Assembly (NCBI GenBank): GCA_015499995.1
Contig: JADNRV010000001.1
Coordinates: 682,001-746,000 of the forward strand
Direction of reading: 5' to 3'
DNA: 64,000 bases
From: Flammula alnicola
Lineage: Eukaryota > Basidiomycota > Agaricomycetes > Agaricales > Strophariaceae
The position numbers were made by a program, and so were the translations under genes. Positions 37,101 through 49,753 of the stretch are shown piece by piece. The notes beneath the pieces were generated by a model. That model was not told where the DNA came from. It did not search any database and worked only from the letters and a program-made list of their open reading frames with translations. Every line of letters starts with the position of its first letter. Within the stretch, counting starts at the first letter, position 1.

Positions 37101-40100
37101 CGCAAAGACATCCGAGGCGTATAGTGAGATGTGGGACGGATTTGGGACCCTCTGGCTCTGGGTCCGGCATTTCTGAGTAACATCCTGCACTTGCCATGTG
37201 GGCCATGTGCTTCATTGCTTTCATGGAGATAACAACATCCTGGACTAGGTCGGCCAACACAAAGCCATATGGAATGCGCACAAGTCCGCCATCGCCGTCG
37301 ACGGCGATGCACAAAGACCCAGCAAGAGGAGTGAAGGATATTTCCCACGCTTGAAGTGTAACGAATTCATCCCACTTCCTTTCAGAAGGGTCTTCCCAAC
37401 GGTTATTCTGGGAAGGAAGTGCGACAAAACAAGTCGTTTTGTTCCATTTTATCCTCGGTGTTACTCCTGAACTCAAGTGCCCGCTAAGGCCATCCATGCG
37501 AACAACTAACTTCTGCGTTGGCAATGTTAAAAGGGCCTGTACCGCTGTGACGTTTCCGTGAAACACAACCACAATATCGGATTTGGGCTGTTCGGTGGAA
37601 ACAGTTGGGGGAGTCGGTCGAGGCGGGCGCAATATACCGACGGTCTGGAGTCCAAGAAGGATGCTATATGCATGAACCAGCTGAAAGTATGCACGAATCA
37701 GTGGTATCTGTACAGAAATATCGCAGGCGTCGATGCGTTGTAAGCCACTAGTTGTCGTCTTGCAAGAGAGGCAAGCATCTAGTTGTGCGCTGTCAATCCG
37801 AATGACGTCTTTGGAACTATCTGGAATGTCGTCGCGGCCTACAATTGCTGGATCGTCCGGCTCATATTGGGTAGCGACGGCGGCCCTAAAAACAAAGTTG
37901 GACAGTTGCATTTTAACGGATGCGGACTTGTCACCCGGATAACCCAACTCTTTTGCTGCAACGATAGCGTCCACAAGGGCCTCTGCTGGCAGTAGTAATT
38001 TGGCTCGTTTCTGGGATCTCTGGAGGTTGTTAAACCAATGATCCTGATTCGCTCGCAAACAGCAATATTCCAAAGAGGTTGTTGTACGAAGTGCAAAACC
38101 TCGAGATAGCTCCAAATTGTCATGAGGGCTGATGTCCGGGGCAGTGATGAAAATAACGAAGCGTGCCACTGTGGCTTTCGCAGACAGCCCAGTCGGTAGA
38201 TGAAGAAAACGGGGCCTAGAGGTCGTGCTGGATGGAGACACCTTTGGAGGAGCAAGCGATAATAGGCGAAGCATTGCATCAACCGAAATTGGATGCCAGA
38301 GTTCGATACAGATGGTCTCAAGGACCACTGACAAATCGAAGGCTAAAGTTGAATTATCAATTATGGCAACTGACTCGGCAGCCCCGTCAATTTGTGCAAC
38401 TGCATTGGCCACACCGGCGATTTCGACTGAACCTATCGATAAGACAGACGGGTCATCTAAGAAGTCCTTGTCCGAAACACGAAGGTTTGGTTCGCCAAGT
38501 CCTATAAAATTGTGCTTTGAACGTACGCGTACCAAGATAGGTTCCAGGTTAATAGATAAGGCGAAATTCCAATGGAGCGACTGGACCGAACTTGCAGCGG
38601 GGAAAAATCGTCTAATCGCAGTCGAGGAGTGTTTGTACTCTGCGTTCAGAGATATCGCAAAACCATTGCTTCTCAGTTCTATAGCCCGATGCTTTTCGCC
38701 TTTGTCAGCGTCGTATATAGTGCGCGCAACTATAGGCCCGCATTCAAGGGACATGAAGAGACGCGGGATAGGGAATGATTGCGATCTGGGAGTTGCGTAT
38801 GGAGGATCTTGGTTATCTGTCTTCTCCGTTGCCTTCACGGTGTTGAGTAGCCGTTGCAGATCATGTATTCGGTCTGTGAGATGCACGCCTGCGAGTTTGA
38901 CATGTATGGCCAGAAAAGAGGCATTAGGATCATTGCCCATGAACGGAGTTGGGACGAGGAACGGGGTAGGCCATTGGAATGCCAAGGCTTGAAATGAGAT
39001 CAGACCCAAGCGAGCAAGTCGCATAACATGATGGTTGGACTCTCTCTCCACAGTAACCCGACGCAGTGTAATTTGTAGCGCGTATGCGTTCGAGTCGCAT
39101 GAGTCGGTTTTCTGTCGGCAGCCCAGATGTTCCTTGTGTAAACGATTGCTGGAAGGGTCGCTAAGGGATAATTCGACATCAATGTCTTTGATATGGGCTT
39201 TGTATGGTCCTGTCTCGGCCTCCGAGAGAACCGAGAGACTTATGGAAGTCACGGAGACTTTAACACTATGCAGAATCAACATTGTTGACTGAAGTAATCA
39301 TAACTATGTGCAGAAATGTGCGAGGCGATAACAAGACTAACCTTGTCTTTGTGATCTTTCAGCTTTGCGGACGGCTGTACAAGGTAGCGACGACGTGGGC
39401 GCATGGATGCCTACATAAACACGGCTCGTTCATTCTAACATATGGCTAGAATACCGCTAACACTTACTGATATTGCTTGCAAGAAGGGTGATGCAGGAGA
39501 TCTCGGAGATCTCGGGGACAACATTTTCGTAGAATTCGGAGAGAAGAAAGACAATTTTGAAGACATCAGGTCGGATGGAGAGAAGAAAGAGGAGGGAGAG
39601 AATAAAGATGATGCGAAAGATTGGGCGGGTGAAGGAAGGACGGGTGAGGCTTGTGAACCCAGTGTTGTTGATGAAAGAAGCGGTGTGTCTCCGGAGGTCA
39701 ATATGGGTGATGACAGCGAGGGGTGAATGACTGCAAGGGTCTGCGGCTTTTTGGGCAAGGCCTTATCAAGCAAGATATTCAAGAGGTCAACTTTTGCCGA
39801 ACATTCGCCAATCTTCAACGATATTTCAAGACCTTGTGGATCTATGGCACCTTCCTTTGGACTGAATTTGACAGAAATTCCTAAGTCAATCATTCCAGGA
39901 GACTGTAGGAACGGAAAGTTCAAGGAATCTATTTGAGATGTAAGAGCGAAGGGCAGCGAGTAAGAAAAGAGTAACGCACCCTTCAAAGGAGAGTGCGGCA
40001 TGGTACCAATCACATTACAGATTTTGAGGGATAAAGTAGCTTTCCCTCGGCTGTCTCCACCGCTTTATCAAGAGACCTCTGGAAGCTTTCTGCCAGTCGT

Positions 40101-40850
40101 TTTTTCCACACTCCCATTCCTTGCGCTGCGCGAGTATCAGGGCGACTCGGAATCTTTTCGATGTCGGTTACATCAGGGACATGCTCCAAATATGTCAGAG
40201 CTAGAGCGGTATGCAAGCCAATCTCTTCAATGACCACTTTTGCTCCAGGTACCTCAGCGAAGGTTATCACCATGGAATGTAGATCAAATGAAAGGGCTTG
40301 GGTGATTTTCGGTAGCCATTGAATTCCAACACGCAGACAAGCAATGACATAACTTCGAATGAGTGGTCGAAAATATGGCTCCAAGAAAGTGGTGATGGTT
40401 GAGATAAGTCGCCAGGCGTGTCGAGCAAGAGGGGAAGGATTGAGATCTGCCAATGTGAGGTTGCGATTGTGTCGGCGCGGTGTTTGATTTACTTCCTTCC
40501 CCTCATCCTTTGCGATATGCAAGCTCACTCCGTCAATCTTGATAGTCAGACGAGATCCCTGCACCGACGACCATACATAACTGACGCGTTCCACCCTCCA
40601 CGTTCGAGCGCCTTTGCGGAAGTAAATGCCACGAATGGACCGAAGACTGATGCTTCGAACGCGGATATGATCAGACATCCGGGCGAGCAACCATGGCGCA
40701 AGATATGTGCGGAGAATAAGAGAGAATGTGACGATTCTGATGAACCAAGTAGAATGTATGTTGAAAAGGTGTGATCAGGGGAACCTAGGAATAGAATAGA
40801 GGCGAGAATGATTAGAGCGCGAAAAGGCTGTAATATTGACGAAAATGACA
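31190..40850 (-). CDS. FMP27: FMP27 / BLTP2 (Hobbit) bridge-like lipid transfer protein
   Basis: Giant protein of roughly 2,900 residues in about 20 exons. BLTP2-family proteins form a long hydrophobic groove (RBG repeats) carrying lipids at ER-plasma membrane contacts. N-terminal membrane segment (FRALIILASILF, IVTFSLILRTYLAPWLLAR), then IRVRSISLRSIRGIYFRKG. One uninterrupted exon (36244-39282) covers the middle. The family's GFWDK motif is read as LGFWDKVMQTNSFSLYLSL, and the C-terminal part has CHDAKIKTRELEYRNQTWS and GWVKMAFHQPLVPVLPVARE. The stop is at 31190 after a small last exon. The start is unclear: the most likely ATG is split by an intron (A at about 40900, TG at about 40849). The frame between 40850 and 40700 closes only with one indel. 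Rest intact. Confidence 0.9.
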
Positions 40851-41521
40851 CTGCACAATCATTAGTTTAAAATATTAGTACGGGAGCAAGCACGTACTGT
40901 TGCAATTTGAAAGAGCTCCCTAACACGAACAGAGGTCAATTTCTGCCGACAGGGTGTTTAATATGGTATAGCGCTCCGATGCGAGTTGAGGAATGTCAGC
41001 ATGTGTCTCCGATGTTGAAACCTGGAACAAAATCTGGAACGGTTTTAGAAGATAAAGTAGGGCTCGGAATGAGTGGATGGAGGACAAGGGTCGTGCACTC
41101 TATCGTGCACTGTGTCAGCCATGCAAACCTGCCCAGAGGCTTAAATTATTAGGCCATGGTGGCCCATGTTTGGAAGGCCAAAGGATGAGGGCAGTAAGGT
41201 TGTCCTCTTGTGGCGTAAGTCACCTTAATGTTGACAGACCAATGTGAAACAAAGCGGATCAAACGGCCTTATCATTTTGCAGCGAAATTATTCCGAGTCC
41301 GACACTCTCGCCAGCGGCCAGTCGCAAGTTCAACATACAAAAGTCCGTCCTTTAGAGTGTCAGTCGACTTATCTCGAGGTATTATGTACACTGTTATTAC
41401 TAATCTATAAATCTCCCATACAGTAAATAACTAGAATAATACATAGAACATGGGTAATGGCCACAAGGCTGAGTGTTCGAACTTCGACAAAATGGGAAAT
41501 TGCTCAAGGCGAAGGAGAAAT
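40851..41521. other. intergenic, FMP27 leader and DPB2 downstream
   Basis: Includes a probable 5' leader exon and intron of FMP27 (intron about 40853-40899). The rest, towards 41521, has no coding signal I can support. Confidence 0.45.
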
Positions 41522-43720
41522 TCAATCTTCTTCATCGAACTCCAGTATACTGTGAAGCAAATGGGTCAGATATGTTTCAGTAAGATGCATGACCCAGACC
41601 TACCACTCTTCCGAGTTGACCTCGGCAGGAGTGTATGTAGAGAACGCTAACGCTTTTCCAACAAAACTTCCAGGATTGAAAACATGACATCCAGTATATG
41701 TCACCTTATAGCTATCGTACTTGTCTGCGAGAATGAGCTGCAGTGAAAGGTGAGATCGGCTTCTGCAAGAGGGTGGCGTGTTGACGTACCGCTGTCGGTA
41801 ATGGATAAAGACGGAGGCTGTGATCATAGTCCGAAAGAACGGGTTGGATATCAATGGTGAGAGGACTGAGGTGACTTTGATCCAGAATCGATTGCACCAA
41901 CTGGGATTCTGTCAGTGCTATAATACCGAGCATGAAAGCAAAAAAAAACTCACGAATCGTTTCAAATCCTCACTTTTCACGTCAGGTTTGACGCCTACCA
42001 CATTTCGTAGCATCCTTGCCATTAAGTCCTCCCGGAAAATGACTATTTCTTGATCAAAAAATTTGATACGACATGGATTACTCGCAAAGTGGACCTTAGG
42101 TACTTTGGTCTTCAGTCTGCCAGTGAGAGTTGACAGCAAGGGTCTTCGAGGCAAGGTGGAGTTGACAGTGATATCCAAAGGCCCCGGAACAAAAATAAAA
42201 TGCGTGGATCGCGTTATCAGTGGATAAGCCGCAATCAGGTTGCCAGAGCATCAAAATTGTCTGATGTTGTCGCAAGTAATCAGATATTGCAGGACAATGC
42301 ATCACAAATGTTCCTACCTTGGTATATTTGGACATCTCGGCCATTACCATGAGCAATCGACTTGCTGGTAAAATTACCGCACATAACGATGATCCTTGGA
42401 ATGAAGTCATTTTCGATACAGTTGTCGAACATCTTTTGAATTCCAGGGAGTGTTTGTGGATGGTCTAGCCAGACGTCGGAGAGAAAGAAGAAATGTAGTT
42501 CCGGTATTTCTTCTCGTATCCGAACTTTGAATTGCGCCTGATACATAATTAGTCGAGAGTTCATTAAACGAGGAAGCAAGACCTGCATCTTCCAGGAGTG
42601 ATGTGGCGCCCTTTCCAAGGAAGTCAATATGACCATAAATTGACCTTGGGTCACCGGTATGTCTCAATACATCTACAGATGCAGGTAGACTTACCTTGCG
42701 GTTTCTCGTGATTCGCAAGGAGGTTGACCAATCGCGATTATCTCGAGGGTTGCCTCCTCCGTGTATTCTCCTTCAACAAGAGCAAAACAACCTTCGCTGA
42801 AAAGTCCATCACCTGGGTCATCCTGAGATAGATGGTCAATGACTTTTCTGGGATATAGAGGCACAAGCTTACGAGCGAGGAGAAATCGAGTTCAACAGAG
42901 CCATCCGCGTCTTCCAAGCATAATTTTCCTTCCTTGTTATATGCCAACATTCCCAAGAGAAGAAATCTCTCTCCAAATCGTCCCAACAATTGTTTTGTAG
43001 ATTTGAGCTAACGCTTTGTTTTATAAAAGGTGGGATGTGAAGCGAGGAGTGGTCAGCTCACAGTAACAAGTTTTTCCCGATCGCGTGAAGGCAGAGTAGA
43101 TGGAGCAAAGTGTTCATTCCTAAGGACGCATTGCTTGATGATATTGAGTCTATCGCGTATTGAGATTACCCTTGATTCGGGCGAACCTGAAGAAGTCAAC
43201 GGCGCTGGACTCCTGTGCACTTTTTGTATTAAGAAAGGGATAGAACTCCGCAGAATAGACTGACTTTTCAAAGGTTCCACGCTCTTGCGACCATGTCCAC
43301 CGAGGCATCTCGAAGGCATCTATGAAGAATAGATGGTTCTCTGGATCAATCAACTCTTTCTCAACTTGAGTGCGTTCTCCTTGGTCCTGAAGGGATTCGT
43401 AAACTCTCTTCAGAACATCGACCGAGACTTTCATTATTGCGTCTGTTAGGAACCGTCAGCCCAGAAATTCTGAGAGAAACACATTTGACGCGCCATCCTG
43501 TTTATTGTACTCCTTAGCAAGCGTTTCCAAACTCGACTCCACATCAGCATCTTCTATCTCGTGTTGATCCAATATTTCTTCGATAAACTGCAATGCGTCA
43601 GGACCAAGCGAGTTACTGAACTTCCGAAACACCTGTATCTAACTGGTCAACGCTTTATGCACACCAAGGGCCTCGATCTTGACGCACCTTGATAATTGTT
43701 CTTTGACGGACATCAGCCAT
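41522..43720 (-). CDS. DPB2: DNA polymerase epsilon subunit B
   Basis: Essential non-catalytic subunit of the leading-strand polymerase; bridges Pol2 and the GINS/CMG helicase. About 13 exons. [11 protein letters not shown] then [16 protein letters not shown] (N-terminal helical domain), [71 protein letters not shown] (OB fold), [11 protein letters not shown]. The inactive phosphoesterase domain is [17 protein letters not shown] ... IVMCGNFTS, with FVPGPLDI. It ends [16 protein letters not shown] and a small last exon [10 protein letters not shown]. One base appears missing near 43204-43214 ([11 protein letters not shown] frame). Upstream, an open frame (about 43840-43960) splices in frame onto the start ([15 protein letters not shown]), so the true N-terminus may be longer. 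Confidence 0.9.
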
Positions 43721-44028
43721 ATCGAGACGCGTTTTCCACTTCTCCCTTAATTATCAAGTATTGAGAAAAAAGTCAGCGAACCTGGAGTCGGGTAGGTCTG
43801 TTAAATTACCTGAATGGACGGATGCCAGGACAAAATGCCTGATGTTGAAGAGGTTGAACACCACTAACACTCAGGCTCTTGCTGAAGCCTGACACTTCTA
43901 ACGCCGCGTGCCAGTACTCCACCGGGCCGCTCCTCGACTGGTGCTAGCTAAATCGGGACACCGTTGCGGGTTGAACGTGAACGTTGACTCTCGAGTCACC
44001 CTCAACTTGAACCGCTTTCTACATAATA

Positions 44029-45564
44029 ATGTACTCTGCACTAGAAGTCGATCTAAGGCCTGGTGAAGGTTTCGATATCTTTGAAATTGGTGCTCATATC
44101 TCTTTGTTTTCCTTTCATCTACCAACTCAATACCTTTGAGCAGGAACTCCACTTTGGACGCTGCTTGACACCCTCCGCCGACACCCCCATGCTTATCCCC
44201 AGATAGACATCAAATATGACCCAGATACCTCATCTACGACACCGATAATCGTACATGTTCGCCCTCACCTTGATCTCCTGTTCTCCGGGAAGCACCAGCG
44301 GCTTCACACAATATGTATCCGCAAGCTACGGGACCCTAATCCGCCAGTCACGGTGCAATACAAAGATAACATTTTGTCTCACCGGAAGAAGTCTTGCGAC
44401 GCGTTGGGGTGGGCAAGGTATTCGGCCCGACATATCTTGGCGACGAGCTCCGCTACCCCGGCATATGGTTTAGCTTTGACGAGGATAGAATCGGAGAAGG
44501 TTTGAAGGTGCCCCACGCAGGTGACCGTATGCAAGAGGTGAAACGCATTGTCATATCCCAGATTGAACCGGAGGGAAAGGTACATGATGCTCTTGATGAG
44601 GTTAATGAATGCCCTGTCATGGTTGGCGACCTTGCACGCGCTGTTGTAAAGGTACATCTCCATCACCTCCAGACGACTTGATATCTCCTATACCCTTGTT
44701 CGTGAAGGTCCATGACGGGGTCATATTGTACTTTTACCCCACTGCCACATCAACTCCACTACATATTCGGATAGGAGAGACAACTGCCCAGGATCTAACC
44801 CTCGACCTTGGCCCTCCACTGCGGGTTCATTACAAGGATGATGAAAGAATGAAAATACATGCAGCCGTAAAGGCAACAGAACCAGACGACGGAACAGGCT
44901 GTGAGATACCATTTCTCTTGTACCCAAGACTTGTCTCAACACAAGAGCTTCAGATTTTTACAATTACTTCCAGTTCGGAATCGACTTTCTTATATCTGAA
45001 ACGACGCATGTAGTGAGGAAGATCATCCTTCATACGAATGTGGTAAGCGTCCTTACTCCTCTCGTTGAAGAAGGTAACAGAAAAGTATCTGTACTTGAAG
45101 CCAGGTTCACCGTTATTCCAGCGTTACAAGAGATGTAACTGGGAAATAGAGGGCAAACCGGAGGACGATGAAGATGGTATGTCTTTAACCTTTCGATCTT
45201 GATGAATGTACTTAATATTGCACGTTTAGACACTCCACCACGGAAGCGCTTTTCTGACAGGGTACAATAAATCTGCACATCAATTCTTTTACGTTTACTG
45301 CTGACAACCCCATCTTTTTGTCTGGTAGTTCGAGACCATCAGCCACTTCCTGAGTCCTCATGAGATACCTCCATCTATGTCACTGGACAGAACCGCCGAT
45401 GAAGACCATTTAAGTCTACCAAATCCCACAACACATCGTACGTAGTTCTTTGACTGTCTACCTTCTATCTTTGCCAATCTCCGTTCGTCTTAGTTCATGG
45501 TTATGACGGAATAATACTGGAAGCCACTGACTTGTCGCAAGTCGTATCTGTAATGCTTTTTTAA
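44029..45564 (+). CDS. PHAF1 / UPF0183 (phagophore assembly factor 1-like) protein
   Basis: Homologue of animal PHAF1 (C16orf70), which with BCAS3 marks the autophagosome formation site. Starts MYSALEVDLRPGEGFDIFEI, then a splice and TPLWTLLDTLRRHPHAYPQ, IDIKYDPD, VQYKDNILS, VGVGKVFGPTYLGDELRYPG, IWFSFDEDRIGEG, ALDEVNECPVM-like region, LDLGPPLRVHYKDDERM, YFYNYFQFGIDFLISETTH and the end LHGYDGIILEATDLSQVVSV. About eight exons. One base is missing at about 44376-44381 (LS must be followed by the PEEVLRRV frame). Divergent from DPB2 across about 310 bases. Family assignment is confident; the autophagy role in fungi is inferred. Confidence 0.85.
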
Positions 45565-45701
45565 TATTTAGCGGAAGAATGTACATAGTAAGGACTGCAT
45601 CAACATTGTAAATTACACAACCGTCAAACAAAATAATTCGCCACACAGTAAGAAAACCAGTTTGAAATATGACTACATACACCAGGTAGTAATATTGCCA
45701 G

Positions 45702-47571
45702 CTATTGTACGGCCGACTTCTGTTTATTGAGAATATACCACCGGACAAGATCCAATGTCGCACTGGCGTCTTCGACAGATGAATGCCCTTCAGTGGCATC
45801 GCCCATCTGAATCATCTTGCCCAATTTCTCGCGTACCCTTGATTGTTCCTCGAGTGAATTTCATTGTTCGAGTTGACAAAATATAGATACTTACAAATCT
45901 TTAAGCGACCTGCGATATGGCAGTCCCGCTCGATGTGGAAAGAGAAGGGCAGTGTCGATGCATCTATGATGGATGATTCGCAAGGTTTTGAGATCATTCT
46001 CGAGCGCGTGCCCAATGAGAATTGTGTTGGCATCGATCAAAGAGTTCAATGTCGTCCGCACGGATCCCAATGTGAGTAAGGCAGTGGCATAATTCTCTGG
46101 CGTGATACCTGAAAATCTTGTATTGTAATCTCTGGAGCATGTCAGGTTTTCCAGATATTGAGAGTTCTCTCAAAACTGACAAATGCTCACATTACATTCA
46201 CACTATCATCCATCCGGACGAGCTGATCAAATACTTCTTTGCCGGATCCATCAACAACTGACACTCGTGCAACTCGCAGGCCGCCAGTTGTATAGATCAT
46301 TTCACAGTCTAGTGCAGCAACATCAAGCACCATACTGGGCGGCGAAGAGGGTAGAAACGAGAAAGCGTGGCGGGAGTGAAGCTCTTCCACTTTCGATTCG
46401 TAGAATACATGCGGCCCATGTGAACAACCTTCACCATCCGCAACAGGCCTGGAGCAGCAGGTGTATGCACGAATTTTCTCGCCTGGCATAGAATAGTGCA
46501 AAGAAGTAAGAAAACAAAGAAGAGGTTGGTTCGAACCACTCACCATTTGCTCGAGTGTTGTATGGTTTTCCCCAGTGATAAACACATTTATCTGCCTCCT
46601 CCAAGTGCTTCACAAGAAAATATTGGGTACATCGCTCGCATTTCGCAATCTTTCCCTCTATAGATGGCTGTTCACCCCCAGGTCCTGGAGGGATTTCAAC
46701 GAAATAACCCCACTGTTGTAAGTCGGTCACAGGGTGGATCAAAGATTCAAGAAGATCACTGGACAAGTGAAGAGAGTCGAGACTCCTTTGTGCTTCTGCA
46801 CGAGCTGCAATATCAGCTTCTGTGCCAACAGATGGATGATTGATAGAGGTGGGTGTTGTCCTCCTCTTTAACGCTGCTACGCATTGAATAACGGCCTAAC
46901 ATCAATGAACAATAAGGGAGTTGTTTGAAAACGTGCAGGGAAGGCATACATTGCGATATGTCAATTTGCTGGATTTCTTGTAAACCTCGTCTTCTTGCTT
47001 AAGAGCATGCTCAGATGCCAACGACGGATTTGCAGAGAGGACATGTTCGTACAGAACAACAAACTGGTTATAAACCGTCTTCAACATTGTCTACACATGA
47101 TGCATTAAGGGCAATATATATGATAAATCGGAGCAGTCGAAACGAACCTGCCGAACGGGAATTGGGACTTGAGATTGGGCTGCGTTGACTCTCAAGATTG
47201 GTACACCAGACTGAAAATAGGTTGAGGTTTTTCAGATTCTGAGGACTATGAATGCTGATTCTGACCTCAGTGTGTGAAGCAGAAGGCACGGCCAAGGGCC
47301 TCTGTGTTGGCCCAACCTTTTGGAATTTTCGCGGAGGTTCCGCAGATATCGATGTTACTTTGGCAGGGGAGGCGACTGCTGGGCGCTTAGCGGGTATAAC
47401 GGAGTCATTGGACTTCTTTCGTGCGGGTGTGGACAGTGACGGAGGAGGCAGTCTTATTAGGGGCCTGGGCTGGGGTATATCAGAAGAATGGGAGTAGATA
47501 CAATGTGGCCGAGCGCATGTGTCACGCTCAGGACAGGCTAGGTCCTTGAAAAGTCCAAGGTTTGCAAACAT
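45702..47571 (-). CDS. REX3: RNA exonuclease REX3 (REXO1 family, DEDDh)
   Basis: 3'-5' exoribonuclease trimming RNase MRP RNA and other small RNAs. Start at 47571: MFANLGLFKDLACPERDTC. A CCCH zinc finger follows at residues about 12-28 (C-x5-C-x4-C-x3-H). A disordered Pro/Ser linker comes next, then QTMLKTVYNQFVVLYEHVL, a zinc-binding CERCTQYFLVKHLEEADKC segment and YTCCSRP. The exonuclease domain has all DEDDh motifs: ALDCEMIYT (Asp, Glu), LIGHALENDLKTL (Asp) and HSSVEDASATLDLV (His, Asp). About seven exons, frame intact. Shares a 238-base divergent promoter with LAG1 that contains an AAGCTT-rich patch. Confidence 0.9.
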
Positions 47572-47597
47572 AAGTATAGGCAGAATATTGAAGAACA

Positions 47598-47658
47598 AAG
47601 CTTTAAAGCTTTAAGTTTGAAGCTTTTGAAGCTTTGCAAATTGAAGACTTGAAAGCTT
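47598..47658. repeat. AAGCTT-rich cluster in REX3/LAG1 divergent promoter
   Basis: Five copies of the palindrome AAGCTT within 61 bases (47598, 47606, 47620, 47629, 47653), with further GCTTCA/GCTTTGAAG variants to 47675. Lies 27 bases upstream of the REX3 start codon and about 150-210 bases before LAG1. Could be a factor-binding array or an imperfect simple repeat. Confidence 0.6.
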
Positions 47659-47809
47659 CAGCGCTTCAGCTTCAAAGTAGCCTGATCACATGCCAATAAC
47701 GTTCAGGTGATTGCCGAACACCTCCGAACAGCTTGCGCGTTGATTCTTGTCAGAATTCTTGACGCGTGGATTATTCCACCTCACACCCTCTTGACGCGGA
47801 TCGAATACC

Positions 47810-49562
47810 ATGTCCACAGGCAAGGAGAAGGCAAGGAAACGTCCGAACTCGTTTCGAGTAAAGACAAATGGCATTGAGTCTGTTCCCGTTTTCAGTAAAT
47901 TCCATTGCACGTTACTTACTCCAAACAGAGACGACAGAAATCATCACCTCACGGGACCATTCCTCCCACAGACGTATGTTTCGTTTTCTCTGCCACCAAC
48001 TTCGCGTGTTCATTGCTCTATTCAGCCCTCTAGGTTCTTCAACGCCTGCACGAAGCTCTTCGCCTGCTACTTCTAGTGTTTTGCGGCCAAGGTTGCAAAG
48101 CGCTCAGCATTCGTTCGATGGGCTGTCGATCCATGTAATATTTCGAATGACATAGTTCTGGCTGCAGTCGCTGATATACGTCTTAGCCATCTCCTTCAAG
48201 CTTCTTCTCCTGCCCATCGTGCTCTACATTAACTGGGAGCTTTTGGCCCCCTATGTTAAACCGGGCGCACCAAATCCCTTTTCTTCAATATTCATGATTA
48301 CAGGCTATATACCTACTTCTACACCCGAAGATCCGCGTTACAGGAAGACTTGGTGGGATATAGCTTTCATCGCTTACTATGTCGTCGTCTTCTCCTTTAT
48401 TCGTCAATTACTGGCCATCACAGTGTCCCGACCGTTGGCGAGCTATTTTGGTCTCAAACGCGAAACCAAGGTTGACCGGTTTGGAGAACAAACGTACGCC
48501 CTGTTTTACTTCATGTTTTTCGGTGCTTGGGGTTATGTTCGTGCTCGCCTTTCTGTCGGCGATATTTCAATCTCATCCTTTTCTTTCTAGCGTGTTATGA
48601 CACAGCTTCCAACGTATTGGTATAACACTTCGGAATTTTGGAAGGGTCAGTGCTGCATTTCATATTTAATTTCTTTCTCACCCTTTCCCTGCAGGTTACC
48701 CTTTCTGGGATTTGAAGCCAGAACTCAAGAGTTACTACCTCATTCAATTTGCGTATTGGTGGCAACAATTGCTCGTCCTTGTTTTGGGTTTAGAAAAGCC
48801 AAGAAAAGATTACTGGGAACTTGTCGCTCATCATTTTGTAACTCTGTGGCTCATAGGGTACGTTTCAAAGGATTTTCCGCTTCTCGCCTCTTACCCCCGT
48901 CTATCAGGTGGAGCTATCTTGTGAATCTGACTTATATCGGAAATGCTGTCTATATGAGCATGGATATACCCGACACTTTTTTGGCTGTGAGTTGGCTCAT
49001 CTCTTCAGCAACTTTGATTATTAATTGTTTTATTATTTCTTAGTGCTCCAAATTATTGAATTACATTCAGTGGAACACTGCTAAAGTCTATTCGTTCGGT
49101 GTATTTTTCGCAGTCTGGACGTGCGTGCTTTTGTATATATTCCTTTGTCTGCTTCTCATTCAATATAGGTATTTCCGGCATTATCTGAATATTTGGATCC
49201 TTTGGTCGGTCTGGTACGAACAACCTAACATTCCGTACGTTGCTTCTTGGGGAAACGAGTGTTTTCAATGACTTGAATATTCCTAGGGAATGGACCAAGC
49301 ACTGGAGTTGGTCCGAAGGTGTATACATGCCGGGATGGATGCAATATCAGATTTTCTTGCCGTTGTTCCTGTTGCAAGGCCTAAATCTGTTCTGGTATTA
49401 TCTCATGTTTAAAATCCTCTATAGGCAGGTCGTTTATTATGTCGTAATATTATTCCCAGCTCATATCACTCTTACAGAGGCATCATGACCAGCGAGGTCG
49501 ATGATCATCGTTCAGACGACGAAGGTGATGATGACGACATACCCGACAAGAAAGTCGACTAG
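47810..49562 (+). CDS. LAG1: Ceramide synthase Lag1/Lac1
   Basis: Acyl-CoA-dependent sphingoid base N-acyltransferase of the ER. Starts [15 protein letters not shown]. After two small exons the TLC domain reads [30 protein letters not shown] and [10 protein letters not shown]. The catalytic Lag1 motif is [20 protein letters not shown] (paired His), then [24 protein letters not shown] and [19 protein letters not shown]. An acidic tail ([13 protein letters not shown]) is typical of fungal Lag1 and casein-kinase sites. About 11 exons. One T is missing from the run at 48079-48082 ([13 protein letters not shown] frame). The last intron needs a GC donor (AG|GCAGGT, 49425). Six to eight membrane spans expected. 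Confidence 0.92.
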
Positions 49563-49753
49563 GTCAATACCTCGTAATTTCGAAGATGCTTCTCTCCTCT
49601 GCTCCGTGGAATTCTCGTAAGGATATCTATCCTTCCCCTGACGGTGTTATTCGCTAGTAACGCTTGCCAAGAAAAAGTGGTATTATACGTTATTTAATCT
49701 TTCAAGATATCTCGTCCTACATAGAGTCTCGCTGATATTGGCTAATACCCTTT

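Noticed and set aside
36244..39292. Many long open frames on the plus strand across FMP27
   Set aside because: They are antisense to a clearly conserved exon and have no protein-like motifs.
18800..49562. Sphingolipid gene cluster (GT32 and LAG1)
   Set aside because: The two genes are about 27 kb apart with many unrelated genes between them.
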